Assembly (NCBI GenBank): GCA_013398275.1 | Contig: VZSE01006237.1 | Coordinates: forward strand, 715,875-779,874 | Direction: 5' to 3' | DNA from: Promerops cafer | Taxonomy: Eukaryota > Chordata > Aves > Passeriformes > Nectariniidae | Length of the DNA stretch: 64,000 nt | Part shown: in pieces, positions 56,947-64,000 of the stretch | Layout of the letters: every line of letters starts with the position of its first letter | Numbering within the stretch: position 1 is the first letter of the stretch | Made by a program: the position numbers and the translations under genes | Notes under the pieces: model-generated | Told to the model about the DNA's origin: nothing | The model's database searches: none | Seen by the model: the letters and a program-made list of their open reading frames with translations, nothing else

Positions 56947-59900
56947 GTAGGTCTGCCGCGGCGGGGGACGCTGTGGGTTGGGAGACCTGCACCTCTCTCC
57001 TGTCAAACCTTGAGCCTGCTGTACCCCACAAAAACCACTTGCAAATCCCAGGGATTCCAGAGCTAGGGAGCCAAAAGGGAAAAATAAATAAGGTGGCTTA
57101 AGAAAAACAAGTGGATAAATCCTCTGAGCTGATTGCCAGCCTTTGGCTGAGCGCTCAGTCTCAGCCCTAAGCCGTGGTCTGGGGACAGGTTGTGGTGGTG
57201 CCAGCTGCCTGCTGTGCATTGACTGTGGCTTTGCACAGCCCCCTTCCTCGTAAATGCTGTGGGGTTGGACTAAGCCCTCACAAACCAAGGGGCTCATGTC
57301 TGCCTGTGGTTCAGATTGGTCTGGGTGGTGCTTCTCCCCCAGCTCAGGCCATCCTCTGTGTGCTGCTTTGCTGCTCTTCTGAGCCCCAGGGCTGCCCAGA
57401 CATCATCACTTTGGGTGTCCCCATGCAGAACTGCCAGGCCCTTCTCAGCTGGATCTGTCCTTCTCTGAGGGGCCAGGCTTTGTTGGCTGAGACTGGGGAA
57501 TTCGTGTCCCTGTGACAGAAGTGTGGCTTCTCTGTGTTAGGCCCCTCTTAAGTGTGTTGGTGATCAACCTCGCTGAAGCTCTGAGGGTCAGGCTGGGATG
57601 ATGAGGCTGCACGAGTCCATCCCCCTGGGATGGAAGAGCAGGACAGCTGGCTTTGTGCTCACCCAAGCTTCGGGAGGGAGGTGATGAGTGAGCTGCAGCA
57701 CTCCCTCGCTCCCACTACTGCCCTGGCTCCTGCTGCTGGGTTCCCATGCTGCTGAGCACAGCTGGAGTCCAGAACAGCGGGTGCTGCACTGCCCGAAGCC
57801 ACACCCTTCCCTGTCCACGCTGGGCTCTCTGCCACCCCTATAGCAGGCTGTGAGTGTCAGCATGTGCTGCGAGCAGGAACTGTACATCACTGCTCCTGAA
57901 GGCTGTGTCCAGGTAGCAGCCAGCCTGTGAAAGGCTGACATGGAAGATCAGGCAGGACCCCAACGCTGTCAGCAAGGGATGAGTCAGCACAGGGGCAGTA
58001 ACAGTGCCAGGGCTGCAGAGAGCCCCAGGGCAGGGTGAGCAGCTGAACTGCACTAGGGGCTTGAGAGGCCAGCTCAGGTGAACCACCAGGCCCTGCTGTG
58101 CTGCTGCAGGAGGGTCTGGCTGCAGAGGCATCCTGGCAGCAGAGCTCAGGGAGTGGTGCTCAGGTCTGCACTGCCTCAGGACAGAGCTCCGGCTCTCCAT
58201 GGCTCGTGTGCAGCATATTGCAAGGCTGGTGCGTGGCCTCCAGCAGGTACAGATGTACAGGAATTGCCCACACCAGAGGAGCTGCTGCTGCCTGGATTCT
58301 GTTGATGTATGGAGAATAAGTTCTCCTCAGGCATCCCAGGCTCTCCTTCCGCTTCCAGCTACCTGTGCAAATCCTTCCCTCAGTCAGAGAGTGACCCCTT
58401 GAACTATAGCTGGGTGCTCCTGGAGAAATGAAAGACAGCACGTGGGCACCAAAGCAAGAGGCATCCTGTTCCCAAAGGGAAGAAAGAAATTAAATTAATC
58501 TAATTTGCTTGAACAACGTTTTAAAAAGCAAGGAATTCTCAACTCTGGGTATTAGACAAGGATCCCAGTTCTTTGAAAATCACTAACAATTATGGAGCTG
58601 CCTGATCAGACTGATGTGAACAAGGCATATCAAAGGAGACAGTTTCTATGCGAAATTGGAGATCAGAGGGAGAAAGAAACACGGTTTCGCAACATGAAAG
58701 AAGGCGATTCCTGCAAATTAAAATACTCGGAAGTTAAAAGTAAAGAGGAGTGCTGTGAGCGGCGTGGGCTGCATTTCCCAGCTGTGTGCTTAGAGAGAGG
58801 AGCTGGAGCCAAGAGCCTGTTCAGCTTTCCAGGCTACCTGCCTGCCACAGCCTCAGAGCCTGCTGCAGTCTGGCCATCCTGGGGAGTGTACGGGCTCCTC
58901 CAGAACAGCCTCGCCATGGAGACGGCCCAGGGAGGGCCTCACACATCATCTTCCCGTGGTGCTGCTGCCCGGCCCCAGCAGTGTGAGTGCAGAGCTGGAG
59001 GGACCCACATGCTGCTGCTGCAAGTCCCCAGCTCCCTCCCACTTCTCCCTCGGCTTGCCAGTGCTTTGCCCAGGAACAGGCAGCACGAAGGACAAGATGG
59101 ACACATCCTGTGAAAGCATAAACAGGCGAGGCTGGCAAGGAGCTTTCTGTTCAACCCTCCGAGGTTCAGCAGCTGGGAGGTAGATGGGGCTGGTCATGGA
59201 CCTGGTGTGAGAAGTTCAGCTCCAGATGCTGTAGGGCTGAGGGTGCAGGATATGGGAAGCTGCTGGGCCAGGGAGGCAGAGTTCAGGATATTCTTGTGGG
59301 AAGTGACCTGCCAGGCCCTTTTTGTACAGGAGTGCTCCTTTTGTGGCATCAAGGCTGGGTGCAGCTGTGATCGTGGCTTTGTTGTGGCTGGTATTGATAT
59401 GACATTGGCTGTCTCTGGGCTGGACAGAGCATCTCCCCTAGACCTGTGGGGTATTTTCATGGGAGTGAATGGGGAGTGTGCCTTGCTGCCTTCCTGAATG
59501 TGGATGGAGGTGATCCCAGCTTGGTGCTGGCCAAGCAGGAGAACAAAGGCTGGAGAACTTAGGTTGGCTATTAGTGTATCAAGATCAAAGCCTGGGGACC
59601 TGCTGGTGGCCATGCCTGCTCTCAGCACCATTTGGATTCAGCTGTGCTCTGCTGGGGAAGGAGCTGGGATGGGTCCACTCCGAGGGGCAGGGCTGCTGCC
59701 CAGCTTGGAGCTGTAGGGGGCTCTCCTTCCATCTCTGCTGCTCTGAAGCCTTTGCTCTGCATCCCAGCCTGAAAAGTTAAGGGTGACCCCTTCTTCCTCC
59801 TCTCGTGGTCTTGCCTTCCCAGACCTCGCTGGGGTTTGTGCTTGGGTGGTTTTTGTTCTCACTCAAGGCAGCTCTCAGCTGCACTCTCCATTCCCTGCCA

Positions 59901-62900
59901 GAGCAGAGTCCCAGCTCCCAGAGGTGGGTGCCTTCCTGGGGCGTGGAGAGGAATAAACCAAATACAGTCAGATCCGCTCTGTGACAGCAGGAGCAGATCA
60001 AAGGACATTATTTGCATAATGAAGGAGTACTAATTGGGAGGGAAAGTCATTTGATTTCCTAGTGTCTAAGAGGGAATAACAAATGAGAGAGCTGCACAAA
60101 TGCTCAGAGTAACTGGGAGTGCTTTGCAGCACAGCTGCCCCTTGCTCTGTGCTGGGGCCAGGGCAGTGTGTTTGGGTAGACATCGTACGTGCTGCCTGAG
60201 ACCAAGGGTGGACTCAAGGCCTCTTTGTTCCAGTTTCTTGCCTTGGCAGTGGTCAGAGTGCATTCTTAGGAAGGAGGAACAGCACACACAGGACATGTGA
60301 TGCTCCTCTTAATATTCTCCCAGCCAGCATCTGTTTTCAGCTTGGAAATTTCTTTGGCTGTGGGTGGTTTCTGGGGGTTTAGTCAGCTTTAGTATCTGTC
60401 TTCCATGAACTCATCCAGACTCATTGTAAGCCTCTGCAAAGGGAAAAGAAAAGGGATTGCTGTTGTTATCTGATGGATCAAAAGTGGCAGATGCAGGATG
60501 GTCGGGAGGATAAGGCTGGAGTGTGGGATTTGTAAAGAGCAGAGGTGGTGCCTGGAGCTAACCCCAGCCTATGAGCCAGGCTGGAGAAGTCATTATTTCC
60601 TACACAGGGATATCCTGCACTTGGAAGAAGCACATCCAAAATGGAAGCTGACCCAACAGCTTTATCTGACCTCCCTTGGCACAGCAGAACCAGCTGCAAA
60701 ACCAGCAATTGGCTTTTCTGGAGAAACCTGATCTGGCCTGGGGCATCAGGAGCAGTAGTGCAGCTGCTGTGGGAGGTTTGCAGCCTGGCAGGGAGGGCAG
60801 CTGGGCCTGTAGAGGGGTGGAGAGGTCCCTGCTCAGCCCCCAGAGGGAGCAGGGCTGGAGGCAATGCCCTGGAGTCACCCAGGCTGAGGAAGGCAGGGGC
60901 TCCTGGGGAGGATTTTCACTGACTGCCCTGTGCCCACGGCTGTGCATACCGAGGAGCAGTCTGTGTGCAGGATGGGGCCTGAGCTGCAAATCCTGTTTAC
61001 AGCTTCACTGCTGTCCTGTCACCTCAGGGAGAGGCTGCTGGCCAAGAGCTTGCAGGCTGCTCTGTGCTGGCACCCGAGGCTCAGCCTCTGTGGATAACCA
61101 GGGTGGATCTCTCCAAAACATCAGAGCTGAGCAGAATCCAGTACCAAAGGGAGAGACCTGCAGCTGCAGAAGAATGTAGAATGGGACCCAGCCAACTGCC
61201 TTGGAACTGCAGGAGCTTCACCTTGTTACAGGAGGTGCTAAAATTAGCTGCATTTTGGGCTCCTTTCCTGATCTCCCTGGGGTCTGCTTAACAGCTGTCT
61301 GCTGCACTCAGGTGTGAGCCCAAATCCAGCACACAGTGCCTCCTGTTAGACAACTCCATTGGTTGCACAGGGTGGGTGTTGCAGCCCAGACCTCACTTGT
61401 GGGGTCCTTGGGGAGCAGGCAGGGCCTGCAGTGAGGAGCACACCAGGAGAGGCATATGCTTCCATCAGAACATCACTCCTCCCTTGGTGCATTTCACTCT
61501 CATTTCTCTGTGTAGCACCATGTCCAGATTAGAGGCGATTTGGCTGTACAGACAGAAACTTGGGGTCAAGCCCTGACTCCAGCACAAAGCTGGCTGAATG
61601 CAGAACTGATTATTGTGAAGAGAAATTGTTTAATCTCTGTGCTGGAAGCAGAGAAAAACACTTTGTTTACCATGCAGGCAGAACACTTGCAGGCAATCGG
61701 ATTTCTTTTCCCCCCCTTGCTAGAAAGTGCTTAAGTCACTTGTGTGTATCTGGAAGCTGCTGGGACAGCAAGTGGCTGGGAGCTGGGGCTTGCCCTGTCT
61801 GTTTGTCCTTAGTGAGGTGAGTCCTTCCCCTCCTGCACTGCGCTCTAGGTCACGGGACAGGCTCCAAACTCTGCCCTGCCCAGGTGAGGACCTCATCCAG
61901 GCTGCCTTTGGCAGCCCCTCAGGGAACCTGAGCCTCTCCATGGAGTGCTTTGGTTTGCTCCCCACGGCACCACGTTTACCTGCCTCATGCCAGGGGCTGG
62001 GGTGCTTTGTGCAGTGGCTTTCTCTGGCCAGGCACCCCAAAAGAAGTGTCCTAGTAGCGCATTGGGGCGGTTGCACCCCGCCAGGTTGCTGCCCTCGCGC
62101 TTGTCCTGCGGGGTGAGAGGGCTGTGCAGTGAATCTCCTCTGGGCCTGGCTTTCTACCAAGTCAGGATGTTCACAAGATTGCAAGAAACTCACTTCTGCT
62201 CCAGTAATTCTTAAGCTCCTCTAGTTCATTTTTTTCCCTGACATCCTGCCTGAATGTGTCTGGGGTGCATCAGCCACTGCAGGTGTTTGGGGCCAGACAA
62301 AAGCTGTAAATTGCATTGTTTATAAAATCCCACCTGCCTCCTGCCCTATGGCACCCAGGCACCTGGGATGGGAGTGCTGCACGCTGGCATCAGGCACCTG
62401 GGAATGTGGCTTTGCATGACACTCCTTGCAGGGTCCCTGATGTTCTGCAGGGCTAAAGTTGCCCGAGTGCTGTCCTGGAGCTGGCCAGATCCACACAGAA
62501 AGGGCTCTCAGCATGGCCAGAAAGTGTCCCTGGTCTCTGCCTGAGCTGAAGGTGGCAACTGAGCCCCATAGCTGGTCTGGAGAGCATCTGGAGGCTCCTG
62601 GTTTCACCACAGAAGGGTGACTGCTGCCATGAGGGACAGTCAAATTTAGCAGGTGTTGGTTTTTCCTGCTGCTGATTTGCCTCTTTGCCTGCCCAGAGCC
62701 TGGCTCTACTTCTGTCCCTGGGGAAGTGACAGGTCCCAGCCACTTGCTTGTGGATTCAGTGCAGGGCCTCTCTGCTCGTGGATGTGTTTGGAGTTTGCCT
62801 GTCAACATTTCTTTTAGCTAAACGTGTTTGGAGTGAGTGGCATAGCAAGTGGTCTGGAGCTATGAGCCTTCTTCATGCAGGGTCGCTGGGACTGGCCCCA

Positions 62901-64000
62901 GAGCTCTGGTCCTGTGGGAGGGCAGTCACGGATGCCAGGACAGGCCTGCACTGGTATTCCAGAGGTGCCCTGCGCAGCCCCATCCATCCCATCCGGGGCA
63001 CTGGGCTGAGCTGCTGTGCCCTGCCAGCCCTGGGGACACTCAGCATGGCAGGGTGGCTGTGGGGGCTGAGCTGTGCACGCGTGGGAAGGGACCTGCAGAG
63101 AGACAGCTCCTGCGTGCCGCAGCTGCTGGGGCGTCGCGGGCACCTCTCGGTGCGGGCAGCCCCCCTGCCCTGCTGACCCTGCTCTCAGCAGAGAAGGGAT
63201 GCTGCTGGCAGAGCTGAGGGCTGGCTGCTGTCCCTGGCAGGTCTCCAGGATGGCTCAGGGTGTGGAATGGGGACAGCCCAAGCAGGGCCCATGGGGGCAG
63301 AGCATGGCTGGCGGCCAGAGTCAGCTAGGCTGAGGGAAGTATTGCTCTGGAAGTGAGGGTCTTGCTCCCCCTTTCTTCTGGGGGAAATCAGGGTTTGTTT
63401 GATCTGCTGTGCCAGATCTCACCTTTGCAGAGGGAGAATAAGAGATGGATTGTGACCTGTTAATTTTTATGTAAAATTGTTGGTTTCCTCTGATCTGTGG
63501 AGTGAGCTTGTCAGGGGAGGAACCAAGGTCTTATCTCATTTTACATGTCTAATTATCTCTCTGGATATGGGCTCAGGCTTCTTGGTTATGGAAGGCGGGT
63601 GATACAGTACATGATGGATGTTTAGATTTTATTTAGTGTATCTTTTATGGCTAAGGCATGTGCCAGAAAACTAAATAAAAGCTGTACATTCTGTACTTGC
63701 TGTGGGCAGTGCTGTGCTTGGAGAGCAGGGACTAATATTGGAGCAGGGTGGGAGCCAGGGAAAGCTTGTCTCTGCAGGAAGGAGGGGACCAGGTTAAGCT
63801 GAAATTGAATACTATTGCTCTTCACATGGGAAGAGAATGGGAGGGAGGGGTGGGAAAGGGATAAGTGGAGGTTAGGGGAGGATGCTGGAAAGTTGAACTA
63901 GTAAATTCCTGATACCCTTTAGGTGACCTTGAGAGGCACCTTTGCAGATAAGAAGTCAAGGCACAAAGTGGGGTCAGTGTTCCCTACCTGACTGATGTTG
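56947..64000 (+). other. Intron of CDH22, partial
   Basis: At least 7,054 bp from donor GGTAGGT. None of the open frames shows the EC2 sequence expected next (an ASDADDPTYG-like segment), so the following exon is outside the window. Mostly GC-rich, featureless DNA. One AT-rich octamer-bearing stretch is at 60000-60080. The frame at 58592-59113 (173 codons) matches no cadherin segment. Confidence 0.8.
60000..60080. promoter_or_regulatory. Octamer-containing AT-rich element
   Basis: A perfect POU octamer ATTTGCAT at 60010-60017 within ATTTGCATAATG. It is followed by GTACTAATTGGGAG and ATTTGATTTCC. A plausible short intronic regulatory site; untested. Confidence 0.3.

Noticed and set aside
58592..59113. 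173-codon frame near the right side of the cadherin intron
   Set aside because: It begins with a plausible-looking charged segment but matches neither EC2 of a cadherin nor another family, and lacks splice signals.
1..64000. CRISPR arrays, operons, tRNA or rRNA genes, prophage or toxin systems
   Set aside because: None seen. The content is vertebrate nuclear DNA with spliced exons and avian retroelements.

Overview
This window looks like bird nuclear DNA. It carries several CR1-type LINE 3' fragments, one degenerate solo LTR of a type common in songbird genomes (family recognised from memory), long gene-poor stretches, spliced coding exons and a CpG island interrupted by an assembly gap. Nothing suggests a bacterial, viral or organellar source. 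Nearly all open reading frames of 60-200 codons here are chance ORFs in GC-rich vertebrate non-coding DNA.

The one gene I can identify with confidence is a type II classical cadherin on the + strand, best matched from memory to CDH22 (cadherin-22, PB-cadherin). Two coding exons are visible. The first (52543-52767) encodes the signal peptide, a short propeptide ending in RVKR, and the mature amino terminus GWVWNQFF. The second (56652-56946) encodes the rest of extracellular cadherin domain 1 up to the DINDSEP calcium motif and the start of EC2. Both are bounded by good splice sites and keep the reading frame. The next exon is not present before the right edge, so that intron exceeds 7 kb and the gene runs out of the window.

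Layout. 1-26.8 kb: presumed upstream intergenic DNA with four CR1 fragments and one unexplained minus-strand exon-like segment (21173-21343) near a second coding-like block (21577-21894). 26.8-28.4 kb: GC-box-rich CpG island split by a 783-base N gap, the likeliest main promoter or first untranslated exon of the cadherin gene (inference). 28.4-52.5 kb: presumed long first intron with a solo LTR (35.8-36.3 kb), a small CpG cluster (34.7 kb) and AT-rich islands that could be enhancers. 52.1-52.3 kb: a second CpG cluster just upstream of the first coding exon, a possible alternative promoter. 52.5-64 kb: the two coding exons and their introns, including two TAAT-dense AT-rich islands that look like developmental cis-regulatory elements.

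In mammals (from memory) CDH22 lies between CD40 and SLC35C2/ELMO2. I see no SLC35C2 or CD40 coding exon here. I found no convincing undescribed system. The best leads are the unassigned minus-strand exon, the upstream ORFs before the cadherin start, and the candidate regulatory islands.
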